Positions 8,697-16,685 of a stretch of 64,000 nucleotides of DNA are shown piece by piece; position 1 is the stretch's first letter; each line of letters opens with the position of its first letter. The notes below the pieces were generated by a model. It was not told where the DNA came from and ran no database searches. It worked only from the letters and a program-made list of their open reading frames with translations. Position numbers and translations under genes: made by a program. The stretch covers positions 62,001-126,000 of the forward strand of contig NZ_QQZY01000005.1 of assembly GCF_003351045.1 (NCBI RefSeq). Direction: 5' to 3'. The stretch comes from Gaiella occulta. GTDB lineage: Bacteria > Actinomycetota > Thermoleophilia > Gaiellales > Gaiellaceae.

Positions 8697-9533
8697 TCAG
8701 GTGGCCGCTCCGATGCGCGCGATGCACTCCGCCAGCCCTTCGCGCCAGTGGGGCAGCTCGGGGGCGCCCTTCTCGCTGCGCAGCACCGAGTAGGCGGGCC
8801 GCGGCGCCCGCGCGCCGAACTGCGCCGTCGTGACGCGGCGTACGCGGCAGTCGAGGCCCGCCTGCGCGAAGATCGCCTCGGCGAAGCCGGCCCACGTGCA
8901 TTCGCCCGCCGCGGCCAGATGCCAGACGCCGAAGGGGGCGCCGCCGTCGACCAGCTCCCTCGTCGCCGCGGCCAGGTGCCCGACGTAGGTGGGGCAGCCG
9001 CGCTGGTCGTCCACGACCGAGACCTCGTCGCGCTCCGCGCCGAGCCGCAGCATCGTGCGCACGAAGTTGTGGCCGGTCGGGCCGAAGAGCCACGAGCTGC
9101 GCACGACCCACGCCCGCTCGCCTGCCGCGGCCTCTCCGTGGAGCTTCGTGCGGCCGTAGGCCGAGAGCGGGCTCGGGCCGTCCGACTCGACGTAGGGCGC
9201 GCCCTTGCGGCCGTCGAAGACGTAGTCGCTCGAGAACGCGACGACGGGGGCGCCGAGCTCCGCCGCGTGGGCGCTGCCGCCGACGTTCACCGCTGCCGCC
9301 GCCTGCGGGTCGTCCTCGGCCCCGTCGACGTTCGTCCAGGCCGCCGCGTGCAACACGAGGTCGAGCGGCGGCAGCCCGGGCGGCGGCGGGAAGGAGACGT
9401 CCCAGTCGGCGCGCGTCAGCGCGATCACCTCGTCGCCGGCGAAGGCCCGCCGCAGCGCCTGGCCGAGCTGGCCGCCCGCGCCGGTGATCAGGACGCGTCG
9501 CGCGCTGACAGGATCGGTGTCGTCGTGCTCCAC
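8697..9533 (-). CDS. rmlD: dTDP-4-dehydrorhamnose reductase
   Basis: RmlD reduces dTDP-4-dehydro-rhamnose to dTDP-L-rhamnose with NADPH. The 278-residue extended SDR has the nucleotide motif LITGAGGQLGQAL near the N-terminus, HAAAWTNVDGAEDD, SSDYVFDG, the catalytic YGRTKLHGE (YxxxK), and the RmlD-typical SSWLFGPTGHNF. The start is the GTG at 9533, the only start near the Rossmann motif; it overlaps the rmlC 3' end by 46 bases, which is long but forced by the frame. It is last in rmlA-rmlC-rmlD; rmlB must be elsewhere. The stop faces the kinase gene across 63 bases. Confidence 0.9.
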   Translation of the reverse strand: MEHDDTDPVSARRVLITGAGGQLGQALRRAFAGDEVIALTRADWDVSFPPPPGLPPLDLVLHAAAWTNVDGAEDDPQAAAAVNVGGSAHAAELGAPVVAFSSDYVFDGRKGAPYVESDGPSPLSAYGRTKLHGEAAAGERAWVVRSSWLFGPTGHNFVRTMLRLGAERDEVSVVDDQRGCPTYVGHLAAATRELVDGGAPFGVWHLAAAGECTWAGFAEAIFAQAGLDCRVRRVTTAQFGARAPRPAYSVLRSEKGAPELPHWREGLAECIARIGAAT

Positions 9534-9946
9534 AGGTGGGCGACGCGCTCGTCGTTCCAGGGGATCCCGTGCTCGTCGGGATCGGACGGGTCGTACTCCT
9601 CGGTCACGTGGTAGGCGAAGAGGAGGTCGGTCAGCGCCTCGAAGCCGTGGGCGTGGCGGCCCGGGACGTAGATCGCCACCGGGTTGTCGTCGCCGATGTC
9701 CTCGCTGAAGGTCTCGCCGCTGACCCGGTCGAGCACGACGACGCGCGCCGTGCCCCGCAGGCACGCGAACAGGTCGTCCTGGCCGCGCTCGTGGTAGTGG
9801 AGGCCGCGGATCACGCCCCTGCGCGAGAACGAGACGTTCGTCTGCGCCGTTCTCTTCGGCAGCAGGCTGTCGCGGCGCAGCTCGTAGAACCAGCCGCGCT
9901 CGTCCTCGAAGCGCCGCAGCGGCAGGCGCAGGAGTCCCTCGATCAC
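9488..9946 (-). CDS. rmlC: dTDP-4-dehydrorhamnose 3,5-epimerase
   Basis: A 152-residue cupin epimerase that makes dTDP-4-dehydro-L-rhamnose from the 4-keto-6-deoxyglucose intermediate. Motifs include DERGWFYE, NVSFSRRGVIRGLHYH with the active-site His, GTARVVVLD, and PGRHAHGFEAL. It is a little shorter than the typical ~180 residues, being cut at the C-terminus. The start is the GTG at 9946; its GTGA overlaps the rmlA stop, indicating translational coupling. In-frame codons upstream of this GTG encode no homologous sequence. Confidence 0.9.
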   Translation of the reverse strand: MIEGLLRLPLRRFEDERGWFYELRRDSLLPKRTAQTNVSFSRRGVIRGLHYHERGQDDLFACLRGTARVVVLDRVSGETFSEDIGDDNPVAIYVPGRHAHGFEALTDLLFAYHVTEEYDPSDPDEHGIPWNDERVAHLWSTTTPILSARDAS

Positions 9947-10722
9947 GGCTTGTTGACCCCGGTCTCGTCGATGCGACGGCCGATCTCGGCGAGATGCTGC
10001 CAGTGCTTGCCGGCGTCCTCCCACCAGCCGCGCACCTGTACCACCGAGAGCGCCCCGGCCTGCGCGTAGTGACGGTTGACGTCGGTGATCTCGAGCTCGC
10101 CGCGGCTCGAGGGCCGCAGGCTCTCGATCACGTCGAACACGTCAGGCGGGTAGCAGTAGAGGCCGACGACCGCGTCGCTCGTCGGCGGCGCCTCGTAACG
10201 AAGGTCGACGACGCCCGCCTTCTCGGCGAGGTCGACGACGCGCCCCCGCTCGTCGTAGACGACGACACCGAAGTTCTCCGGGTCGGGCACCTCCTTCACG
10301 AACACCCGCGCGCCAGCGCCGGCGGCGCCCCACGCCGCGATCTCGTCCGCGTGCGCGTGCTCGAAGATGTTGTCGCCGAGCACGACGACGAGCGGCTCGT
10401 CGCCGGCGAAGTCGCGCGCCATGCCGACGACCTGGGCGATGCCGCCCGGACGCGTCTGCACCTTGTAGGTGAGATCGAGCTCGAGCAGCGGCTCGTCGCT
10501 GCCGCGGGCGGAGAGACGGCCGTCGCCGAGCAGGTCGATCATCTGGCCCGCGTGCCCCTTGCCGGTGACCACGAGCACCTCGCGCACGCCTGCGAGCTGC
10601 AGCAGCTGCAGCGGGTAGTAGATCATCGGCCAGCTGCCGACCGGCAGCAGGTGCTTGTTCGTGACGCGGGTCAACTCCCCGAGTCGGGTCGCCTCGCCGC
10701 CGGCGCACACCAGTCCCTTCAT
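9943..10722 (-). CDS. rmlA: Glucose-1-phosphate thymidylyltransferase (nucleotidyltransferase)
   Basis: A 259-residue sugar nucleotidyltransferase that makes dTDP-glucose, the first step to dTDP-rhamnose. The N-terminal signature is GLVCAGGEATRLGELT, a variant of the usual GGxGTRLxPLT, with NKHLLPVGSWPMIYYPL; later VLGDNIFEH and NFGVVVYDE. It is shorter than the ~290-residue RmlA of enterobacteria and resembles the compact form. First gene of rmlACD; a TACGAT hexamer lies 9 bases before its ATG. Confidence 0.88.
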   Translation of the reverse strand: MKGLVCAGGEATRLGELTRVTNKHLLPVGSWPMIYYPLQLLQLAGVREVLVVTGKGHAGQMIDLLGDGRLSARGSDEPLLELDLTYKVQTRPGGIAQVVGMARDFAGDEPLVVVLGDNIFEHAHADEIAAWGAAGAGARVFVKEVPDPENFGVVVYDERGRVVDLAEKAGVVDLRYEAPPTSDAVVGLYCYPPDVFDVIESLRPSSRGELEITDVNRHYAQAGALSVVQVRGWWEDAGKHWQHLAEIGRRIDETGVNKP

Positions 10723-10731
10723 CGCCGCACG

Positions 10732-10737
10732 ATCGTA
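10732..10737 (-). promoter_or_regulatory. Putative -10 element of rmlACD
   Basis: TACGAT on the minus strand, 9 bases before the rmlA ATG. It leaves almost no 5' leader, matching the leaderless pattern of other first genes here. No convincing -35. Confidence 0.4.
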
Positions 10738-10744
10738 CCCGCGC

Positions 10745-11398
10745 TCAGGCCGCGTGGGACATGTCGGGCGCGGCGTCCGCGAGCGGCGAGCGCTCGAGCA
10801 GCCAGAACGCGAGCTCGACCGAGGGGCCGATCCCCAGCGCGAAGGCGAGGGTGCCGATGCCCACGGTGCCGCCGAGCGCGAACCCGAGCACCGTGACGGC
10901 GACCTCGAGCCCGGCGCGCACGGCGCCGATGCGCGTTCCCGTGCGGCGCGAGAGCACGAGCATCATCGAGTCGCGCGGGCCGGCCCCCATGCCGGCGCCG
11001 ATGTAGAAGGCCGAGCCGGCGCCGATGACGAGAATGCCGCCCGCCATCAGCGCCGCACGCGTCGCGAGCGACGAGCCGGAGAGCGCGTCGATCGCGTCGA
11101 TCGCGAGCAGGCCGTCGACGAAGAGGCCGATGAAGATGGCGTTGGCGACGGTTCCCGGCCCGATGCGCGCCCCGAGCAGCCGCGCCGCGACGAGCACGAC
11201 GAGCGCGATCGCGACGTTCGCCTCCCCGAACGAGAGCGGCGTGTGCTCGGAGACCCCCTGGTTGAGCACGTCCCACGGCGACAGGCCGAGCCTCGACTCG
11301 AGCAGGAGGACGATGCCGAGCGCGAACAGCAGCAGGCCGGTGAAGAGCGACAGCAGGCGCACGGCGCGGTTGCCGCGGACGAGAGGCGGGGCCGGCAT
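10745..11398 (-). CDS. YczE/YyaS-type integral membrane protein
   Basis: A 217-residue membrane protein with five or six hydrophobic segments (about 13-32, 55-72, 78-100, 112-135, 155-180, 178-200). The motif GLSPWDVLNQGVS after the first helix and GAGMGAGPRDSMMLVLS in the middle are what I associate with the YczE family of uncharacterised membrane proteins. The physiological role is unknown. It is transcribed as a single gene between MMPL and rmlA with its own -10 element. Confidence 0.7.
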   Translation of the reverse strand: MPAPPLVRGNRAVRLLSLFTGLLLFALGIVLLLESRLGLSPWDVLNQGVSEHTPLSFGEANVAIALVVLVAARLLGARIGPGTVANAIFIGLFVDGLLAIDAIDALSGSSLATRAALMAGGILVIGAGSAFYIGAGMGAGPRDSMMLVLSRRTGTRIGAVRAGLEVAVTVLGFALGGTVGIGTLAFALGIGPSVELAFWLLERSPLADAAPDMSHAA

Positions 11399-11404
11399 CG
11401 ACGC

Positions 11405-11410
11405 AGCCTA
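11405..11410 (-). promoter_or_regulatory. Putative -10 element of the YczE-like gene (leaderless)
   Basis: TAGGCT on the minus strand, exactly 6 bases before the ATG at 11398, so transcription would begin at or next to the start codon. Confidence 0.5.
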
Positions 11411-11464
11411 CGGGCGCGCGGCGCTCGGGGTGAGGCAGGAGCCCCACCCCGTCGTCCGGGACGA

Positions 11465-13642
11465 CTACTTCCCGGCCGGCCGCAGGATCGGCCGGTGCTC
11501 CCCGAGCGGCGAGGACGGCACGCGAAGGATGCGCGCGACACCCTCCGGCAGCCACCAGTTGGCGTGGCCGAACAGCTTCATCGCGCTCGGCACGAGCAGC
11601 GAGCGCACGATCGTGACGTCGATCAGGATCGCGGCGGCGAGGCCGAAGCCGAACTGCTGCAGGCCCACGATCGATCCTGCCACGAAGCCCATGAAGGCCG
11701 CGAACATGATCAGCCCGGCGGCGGTGACGAGCCGGCCCGTCTTCTCGAGCCCGACGACGACGGCGTCCTCGTTGCTCGCACCCGCGTCCCACTCCTCGCG
11801 CATGCGGCTGACGAGGAACACCTCGTAGTCCATCGACAGGCCGAACAGCATCGCGAACAGCATCACGGGGATCCAGCCCTCGACCTGGTCGTACGCGATC
11901 AGCCCGAGCGGCTCGCCCCAGCCCCACTTGAACACGACCACGAGCAGGCCGTAGGCGGCCCCGATCGAGAGGCCGTTGAGGATGATCGCCTTCAGCGGCA
12001 AGAGCAGCGAGCGGAAGGCTCGCACGAGCAGGACGTAGGTGGCGACCAGCACCGCGACGACGAGCCACGGGAACCAGCTGTAGGTGAGCGAGATGAAGTC
12101 CTTGCCGCCCGGGGGGCCGCCGCCCGCGACGACCCTGGCGGAGGCCGGGAACCGGGCCGCCGGCACGATGTCGCCGCGCAGGCGATCGACGAAGGCCAGG
12201 CTCTCCGGCTTGCCGTAGTCGCTCTTCCCGATCACCTGGACGTTGAGGTAGCGCCCGCTCGCGTCGACGTGCTGGCGGTCGCCGGCCGCGAAGTCGACGC
12301 GCGCCACCTGTGGATCCGCCTCGAGTCCCCTGCGCAGCCGCCCGAGCGCCGCGGTGATCTCGGGATCGCGCGTGCCGCCCGCCTTGCCCGTGTCGATCAC
12401 GAGGGCGGTCGGCGCCGTCGCGCCCGCGCCGACGGCCGCCGCCAGCACGTCGAGGCCCTGCACCGACTCGAGCCGCTTCGGGATGCCCTCGTTCGAGCCC
12501 GGGCCGAGCTGCAGCGAGAGCACGGGGGCGGCGAGCAGCAGCAGCAGCGCGGTCGCGCCGATCGCGACCGGCCACGGCCGGCGCATGATCCAGCGCGCGA
12601 GCTTCGCCCAGAACCCACGCTCGTGGTCCGCGCGCCTGTCCATGATCGTCTTCGGCAGGAGCCGTACGCGCTCGAGCCGGCGCCCCAGCAGCGACAGGAC
12701 TGCCGGCAGGAACGTCAGCGCAGCCACGACCGAGACGGTCGGGATGATGAGCCCGCCGACGCCGAAGCCGCGCATGAAGGGCAGCGGCATGAACAGCAGC
12801 AGCGCCAGGCCGATCGCGACGGCGGTGCCCGAGAAGACGACGGCGCGGCCGGCGGTGCCCATCGTCGTCACGACCGCGTCCTCGGTCGAAGCGCCCTTCC
12901 GCAGCTCCTCGCGGAAGCGGTAGACCATCAGCAGCGAGTAGTCGATCGCGATGCCGAGGCCGATCAGCGAGACGAGGTTGGTCAGGTACGTCGTCAGCTC
13001 CATGAAGTTCGCGAAGATCCAGATGATCCCGAGCGTCGTCGGGATCGTCACGAGCGAGAACGCGAACGGCAGCAGGAACGACAGCGTGCCGAAGGTGAAG
13101 ACGAGGATGACGAGCGCGATCGGGATCGCCAGGTAGAGCTCGCCCTTCTTGAGATCCTGGGCGAAGACGGGGTCGAGGTCGTGCTCGGTCGCCGCCTGGC
13201 CCGTGAGGTACAGCTTGGCGCCCGCGATCGGGCCCGCCGCCGCCCGCATCGCGTCGGTGCTGCCCTTGGCGTCGGCGGGATCGAGGTCCGACACGATCTG
13301 CGCGGCGACGACCGAGTCGCCGAGCGGCTGGACGGAGACGAGCTTGCCGGTCGGCAGCTTCGCGGCGGCGCGCGTCGCCGCCTCCCGCACCTGCGGCACG
13401 AGCGCCGCGGCGTCGCCGCCGTCCGTCTTCGCGACGAGCGTGAACGATCCGGTCGAGCGCTGCCCGAAGTGGTCCTGCAGGATCCGCTCGGCCCGCTGGC
13501 TGTCGGTGCCCGGCAGCGTGAAGCGGTTCGTGAGCAGGCCGGACAGCTTCGAGGACGCCAGCCCCGCGACGGCGAAGACGGCGACCCATCCGATCAGGAA
13601 GGACCAGCGGTGGCGGAGCACGAAGCGCGTCCAGCGTTCCAT
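11465..13642 (-). CDS. MMPL-family RND transporter
   Basis: A 725-residue membrane protein with the two-fold MMPL architecture: one N-terminal helix (about 15-33), a periplasmic domain to ~170, helices to ~370, a second periplasmic domain (~390-530), then five helices. The paired MMPL signatures are GLGIAIDYSLLMVYRFREEL and FGLSMDYEVFLVSRMREEW. MMPL proteins export lipids, lipid-linked sugars or drugs in actinobacteria; the substrate here is unknown. The ATG at 13642 is preceded by CTGGAGG, a good ribosome site. It appears to be transcribed alone. Confidence 0.88.
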   Translation of the reverse strand: MERWTRFVLRHRWSFLIGWVAVFAVAGLASSKLSGLLTNRFTLPGTDSQRAERILQDHFGQRSTGSFTLVAKTDGGDAAALVPQVREAATRAAAKLPTGKLVSVQPLGDSVVAAQIVSDLDPADAKGSTDAMRAAAGPIAGAKLYLTGQAATEHDLDPVFAQDLKKGELYLAIPIALVILVFTFGTLSFLLPFAFSLVTIPTTLGIIWIFANFMELTTYLTNLVSLIGLGIAIDYSLLMVYRFREELRKGASTEDAVVTTMGTAGRAVVFSGTAVAIGLALLLFMPLPFMRGFGVGGLIIPTVSVVAALTFLPAVLSLLGRRLERVRLLPKTIMDRRADHERGFWAKLARWIMRRPWPVAIGATALLLLLAAPVLSLQLGPGSNEGIPKRLESVQGLDVLAAAVGAGATAPTALVIDTGKAGGTRDPEITAALGRLRRGLEADPQVARVDFAAGDRQHVDASGRYLNVQVIGKSDYGKPESLAFVDRLRGDIVPAARFPASARVVAGGGPPGGKDFISLTYSWFPWLVVAVLVATYVLLVRAFRSLLLPLKAIILNGLSIGAAYGLLVVVFKWGWGEPLGLIAYDQVEGWIPVMLFAMLFGLSMDYEVFLVSRMREEWDAGASNEDAVVVGLEKTGRLVTAAGLIMFAAFMGFVAGSIVGLQQFGFGLAAAILIDVTIVRSLLVPSAMKLFGHANWWLPEGVARILRVPSSPLGEHRPILRPAGK

Positions 13643-13739
13643 CGGCGAGACCTCCAGGGCGGGTTCGGGTGCAGCGGGTGGGCGGAAGCGGAATCAATAC
13701 ACATACCGCCCGCGCGCGCGTCGCACGATCCCGGCGCGG
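13643..13739. other. Intergenic stretch upstream of the MMPL gene
   Basis: It includes the ribosome site of the MMPL gene near 13650-13656. An AATACACATA-like stretch around 13695-13705 is unusually A/T-rich for this genome and may be the promoter, but I see no paired -35/-10 boxes. No gene recognised. Confidence 0.25.
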
Positions 13740-13874
13740 CTACGGCCCCGCGCGCCGGCGCTCCGCCTTGCGGCGGCGCACGGCGGGGACGGCGCGCACC
13801 GCCGCCACCCACACGTACGAGGCGGCGCCGGCGGCCGCGGCCGCAACGAGCAGGATTCGCTTCAGGCGGCGCAT
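13740..13874 (-). CDS. Small single-pass membrane protein, 44 residues
   Basis: The ATG at 13874 opens a 44-residue frame with a basic start MRRLKR, one hydrophobic helix of about 20 residues rich in Ala/Val (ILLVAAAAAGAASYVWVAA), and a strongly basic tail. Positive charge on both sides of a single helix is typical of small membrane proteins. A TACGAT hexamer 11 bases upstream could drive it. No family recognised. Confidence 0.4.
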   Translation of the reverse strand: MRRLKRILLVAAAAAGAASYVWVAAVRAVPAVRRRKAERRRAGP

Positions 13875-13885
13875 GGGACCGCCCC

Positions 13886-13891
13886 ATCGTA
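13886..13891 (-). promoter_or_regulatory. Putative -10 element of the 44-residue membrane protein
   Basis: TACGAT on the minus strand, 11 bases before the ATG at 13874, with GGGGCGG in between that could double as a weak ribosome site. Confidence 0.3.
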
Positions 13892-13950
13892 GGCGACCGT
13901 TCGTCGTCATACTTGGGAGACACGATTCACGAGGAAAGGACGGCCGCACG

Positions 13951-14445
13951 ATGGCCAAGAACACGACCGCGAAGATCGCTCCCGCCGTCGAGTCGCTGAA
14001 GCCGTATCTCGACCGCGCGCTCAACGATCCGGGGTTCCGCGAGGACCTCAAGGAGGCGTTCGGCGCCGCGCGCAGGCTGTACGGCCCGCTCGTACACGAG
14101 AACGGGGGCATCGCCCAGTCCGCGTCGAAGCTCGCGACCGACGCGAAGGTGCAGGAGAACCTGCGCAAGGCGCTCGAGGACTTCGGCAGGGCCGCCGACA
14201 CGCTCAAGGGCAAGAAGCGGAAGGGACGCAAGGGGCGCAAGGCGATGCTGCTCGCAGGGCTCGTGGCGGGCGCGCTCTACAACCCGTGGTCGGGAACGCA
14301 GACCCGGCAGTGGCTGCTCGACCGCATCGCCGGCGACGACGACCTGCATCCACTCGAGGGCTTCGACGCGCCGCCGGCCGAGGAGGCGGCGGATGCCGCA
14401 GGCGAGGCCGCGGACGAGGCTGGCGAGAGCACGAAGGACGGCTAG
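13951..14445 (+). CDS. Unrecognised protein with basic linker, hydrophobic segment and acidic Ala/Glu tail
   Basis: A 164-residue protein I do not recognise. Residues 1-85 are predicted helical and amphipathic (SLKPYLDRALNDPGFREDL, LATDAKVQENLRKALEDFG). Then comes a very basic run of Lys/Arg/Gly, a short hydrophobic segment MLLAGLVAGALYNPW that could insert in or attach to the membrane, and an acidic tail of Ala/Glu/Asp. The start is the ATG at 13951 with GGAAAGGA 10 bases upstream. CATACT near 13907-13912 may be its -10. A strong hairpin follows its stop. Confidence 0.65.
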   Translation: MAKNTTAKIAPAVESLKPYLDRALNDPGFREDLKEAFGAARRLYGPLVHENGGIAQSASKLATDAKVQENLRKALEDFGRAADTLKGKKRKGRKGRKAMLLAGLVAGALYNPWSGTQTRQWLLDRIAGDDDLHPLEGFDAPPAEEAADAAGEAADEAGESTKDG

Positions 14446-14450
14446 ACGAG

Positions 14451-14486
14451 CGCGGGGAGGGGCGCTCGAGGCCGCCCTTCCCCGCG
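14451..14486. terminator. Bidirectional terminator-like hairpin between convergent genes
   Basis: 14451-14464 pairs with 14473-14486 (14 bp, one G-U pair on one strand) around an 8-base loop. It sits between the stop of the 164-residue protein (+) and the stop of the M23 peptidase gene (-). No clear T-run, as is common in GC-rich actinobacteria. Confidence 0.55.
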
Positions 14487-14493
14487 ATCCTCG

Positions 14494-15933
14494 CTAGCGG
14501 ACCCGGGCCGCGGGAGACGGCTGCGGCGAGCTGGCGGCGAGCGCCTGTTCGAGCGCGCCGGGAACGAGGCCGCTGCGGCCGGAGATGTCGTCGGCCTCGA
14601 GCAGGACGGCGCCCGCGGGCGGGGCGACGGCGCCGCCGGCGCCCGGCCCGTCGAGCGGCAGGTAGGCGCGGCCGGCCGCGAACGAGACGTCCTGCGCGCG
14701 CCGCCACGCGACGAGGAACGGGTACGGCGCGACGACGCCGTCGTAGCCGCGTTGCAGCAGCGAGACGGGATGGACCTCGAAGTGGAGGTGGGCCGGCCCG
14801 AGCTCCGCGTCGCCGGAACGGCCCATGAATCCGAGCACGTCGCCGGCGCGCACGCTGCGACCCTCGGCCGCGAGGGGCGAGTAGGCCGAGAGGTGCGCGT
14901 AGTAGAACGCGTTGCCGGCGCGATCGCGCAGCCACAGCCGCCAGCCGCCGATGTCGTTCCAGCCGACGGCGAAGACGGTGCCGTCGGCAACGGCGAGGAG
15001 AGGGGTTCCGAGCGGCGCGAGGATGTCCTCGCCGTGATGCCAGCCGCCGGCGACGTCGGCGCGCGGAGCACCGAAGGTGTCCCCGAACGAGGCGGGACCG
15101 TAGACTGGGAACAGGTACCCCGCGCCCGTCAGCTGCACGGCCACCTCGGGTGCCGTGCGCACGAACTCGGGCGGGACGCCGGGGATCGACGTCCCCGGCT
15201 CTCTCGGCGCACCGGCGGGGACGGCGGGCCGCGCCGGTGGGCGACGGGCGGTGGGAGGAGTCTGCGGCGGCGGCGCGGCACCCGCGGCCGCGGCCGCCGT
15301 CGCTGCCGCCGTCGCCGAGCCGACCCACACCTCGCTGCCCGGGGGCAGGCCGGCGTGCTCCGCGGTGAGCCTGACGCGCAGCCCGGTGACGGTGGCGCCG
15401 GCCGATCGCGGCCGCACCTGCGCCGTCTCCACGGCCGAGGCGAGCACCTCCAGCGTGCCCCAGTCCGCGAGCGGGAGCACGACGTTGGCGGTCGCGGCGA
15501 TCGGCTGGCCGAGCACGGTGAGGCCCGCGATACGCGATTCCGACACGCCGCTCGACGCGTTTGCCGCTCCCGCTGCGGCCGTCGCCTTCACATCCAGCGA
15601 AGCGGCCGTGATCTCGCCTCCGAACAGCGACACCGCCAGGGCCGTGACCCCGCCCTGCGCGCTCGACGAGACGCCGGGCGCCGCCGCCACCCCGGCACTC
15701 GCAGAGCCGATGAGGACGATCGAGCCGTCGTCGGGATAGGCATAGCCGCTGAGGGACTCGTTCGCCGCCTGCGGGGTCGCGAGCGCGATCGAGAGCTGGT
15801 CGGGCACGCCGGGCTGGATCACGCGCGAGACGATCGCGGTCGCGCGCGCGTCGGGCTGCGCGGGCGCCGCCGACGCGATCGCGGCGATCAGCGCGGCGAG
15901 GAGCGGCAGTGCGAGGAGCGGCGCGCGTCTCAC
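14494..15933 (-). CDS. Secreted M23-family peptidoglycan endopeptidase
   Basis: A 479-residue protein with a signal peptide (basic MRR, Ala/Leu-rich core, AAPA around 22-25). Residues 25-210 form a Ser/Ala/Val-rich beta-type domain, followed by an Ala/Pro linker. The C-terminal M23 (LytM/peptidase M23) domain spans about 275-400, with the zinc ligands in WHHGEDI and in AHLHFEVHP, so it should be catalytically active. Typical role: cleavage of peptide cross-links in the wall. The start is GTG 15933, whose GTGA overlaps the stop of the TauE-like gene upstream; an operon with an anion exporter pair is odd. Confidence 0.85.
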   Translation of the reverse strand: MRRAPLLALPLLAALIAAIASAAPAQPDARATAIVSRVIQPGVPDQLSIALATPQAANESLSGYAYPDDGSIVLIGSASAGVAAAPGVSSSAQGGVTALAVSLFGGEITAASLDVKATAAAGAANASSGVSESRIAGLTVLGQPIAATANVVLPLADWGTLEVLASAVETAQVRPRSAGATVTGLRVRLTAEHAGLPPGSEVWVGSATAAATAAAAAGAAPPPQTPPTARRPPARPAVPAGAPREPGTSIPGVPPEFVRTAPEVAVQLTGAGYLFPVYGPASFGDTFGAPRADVAGGWHHGEDILAPLGTPLLAVADGTVFAVGWNDIGGWRLWLRDRAGNAFYYAHLSAYSPLAAEGRSVRAGDVLGFMGRSGDAELGPAHLHFEVHPVSLLQRGYDGVVAPYPFLVAWRRAQDVSFAAGRAYLPLDGPGAGGAVAPPAGAVLLEADDISGRSGLVPGALEQALAASSPQPSPAARVR

Positions 15934-16325
15934 CGCGCACCAGGGTGGCGCCGGCCGAGACGGACCGTGCTGGCGACGAGCTGGGCCGCGACGAGCAGCA
16001 GCAGCACGCCGAACAGGCGCCGCAGCACGCTCTCCGACAGCGACGTCGCGACGCGAACGCCCACCTCGACCCCGGCGATCGACGCGATCCCGACGACGAG
16101 CGCCGGCCGCACCCGCATGTTGCCGTAGCGCGTCTGCCGCCAGATGCCGACCGCGGCCGTCGGGACGATCGCGAGCAGGGAGGTGGCCGCCGCCTCGACC
16201 TGGCCGAGACCGAGCGCGAGCAGCGTCGGCACGAAGAGGATGCCCCCGCCGACGCCGAACAGGCCCGACAGCACGCCGGCGGCGAGCCCGAGCGCCAGCG
16301 CGAGGACGATCGTCGTCGTGCTCAT
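15930..16325 (-). CDS. Half-size TauE/SafE-family membrane protein (second subunit)
   Basis: 131 residues with about four membrane helices. The TauE/SafE signature is near the N-terminus: LAAGVLSGLFGVGGGILFVP. Classical TauE/SafE (PF01925) transporters have eight helices built from two such repeats; here one repeat is a whole gene. It starts at ATG 16325, overlapping the upstream half-size gene by ATGA, and its own stop overlaps the M23 gene. The family exports sulfite, sulfoacetate or other organosulfur anions; the substrate here is unknown. Confidence 0.8.
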   Translation of the reverse strand: MSTTTIVLALALGLAAGVLSGLFGVGGGILFVPTLLALGLGQVEAAATSLLAIVPTAAVGIWRQTRYGNMRVRPALVVGIASIAGVEVGVRVATSLSESVLRRLFGVLLLLVAAQLVASTVRLGRRHPGAR

Positions 16326-16666
16326 GCGACGAGCAACCTGACGCCGATCGCGGCGAGCAGCAGCGCGAAGCCGATCGTCACCGCGCGCCCCGACAGGCGC
16401 CGCTGCACGGCCGAGCCGGCGAGCGCGCCGGCCATCGCGGGCACGCCGACGAGCGCGGCGTAGGCAAGGTCGACCTTGCCGTGCGCCGCGTAGAGGACGA
16501 CGCCGGCGAGCGCGGTGATCGCGATCGCGCCGAGCGAGGCCGCGGTCGCCTCCTTCGCCGCGAGCCCGGCGAAGCCGATCAGGAGCGGCACGATCACGAT
16601 GCCGCCGCCGACGCCGAACAGGGAGCTGAACACTCCTGCGACGAGGCCGATGAAGACGAGGCGCAC
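16322..16666 (-). CDS. Half-size TauE/SafE-family membrane protein (first subunit)
   Basis: 114 residues with four predicted helices and the same signature, LVAGVFSSLFGVGGGIVIVP. It begins at GTG 16666 with a -10 hexamer 6 bases upstream, and its stop overlaps the start of the second half-size gene (ATGA). The simplest reading is that the two form a heterodimer equal to one full TauE/SafE protein. No frame-shift joins them: the join has a clean stop and a clean coupled start. Confidence 0.8.
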   Translation of the reverse strand: MRLVFIGLVAGVFSSLFGVGGGIVIVPLLIGFAGLAAKEATAASLGAIAITALAGVVLYAAHGKVDLAYAALVGVPAMAGALAGSAVQRRLSGRAVTIGFALLLAAIGVRLLVA

Positions 16667-16671
16667 TGGCG

Positions 16672-16678
16672 TATCCTA
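16672..16678. promoter_or_regulatory. Shared symmetric -10 element of tauE pair and otsB
   Basis: TATCCTA reads TATCCT on the plus strand (8 bases before the otsB GTG) and TAGGAT on the minus strand (exactly 6 bases before the TauE GTG at 16666). The two start codons are only 19 bases apart, so both promoters must share this segment. Confidence 0.5.
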
Positions 16679-16685
16679 GGCGGGG

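Noticed and set aside
10655-13999. A 1114-codon plus-strand open frame over YczE and MMPL genes
   Set aside because: Antisense shadow; composition is Arg/Glu/Asp/His-rich without domain motifs, whereas the minus strand has clear MMPL signatures.
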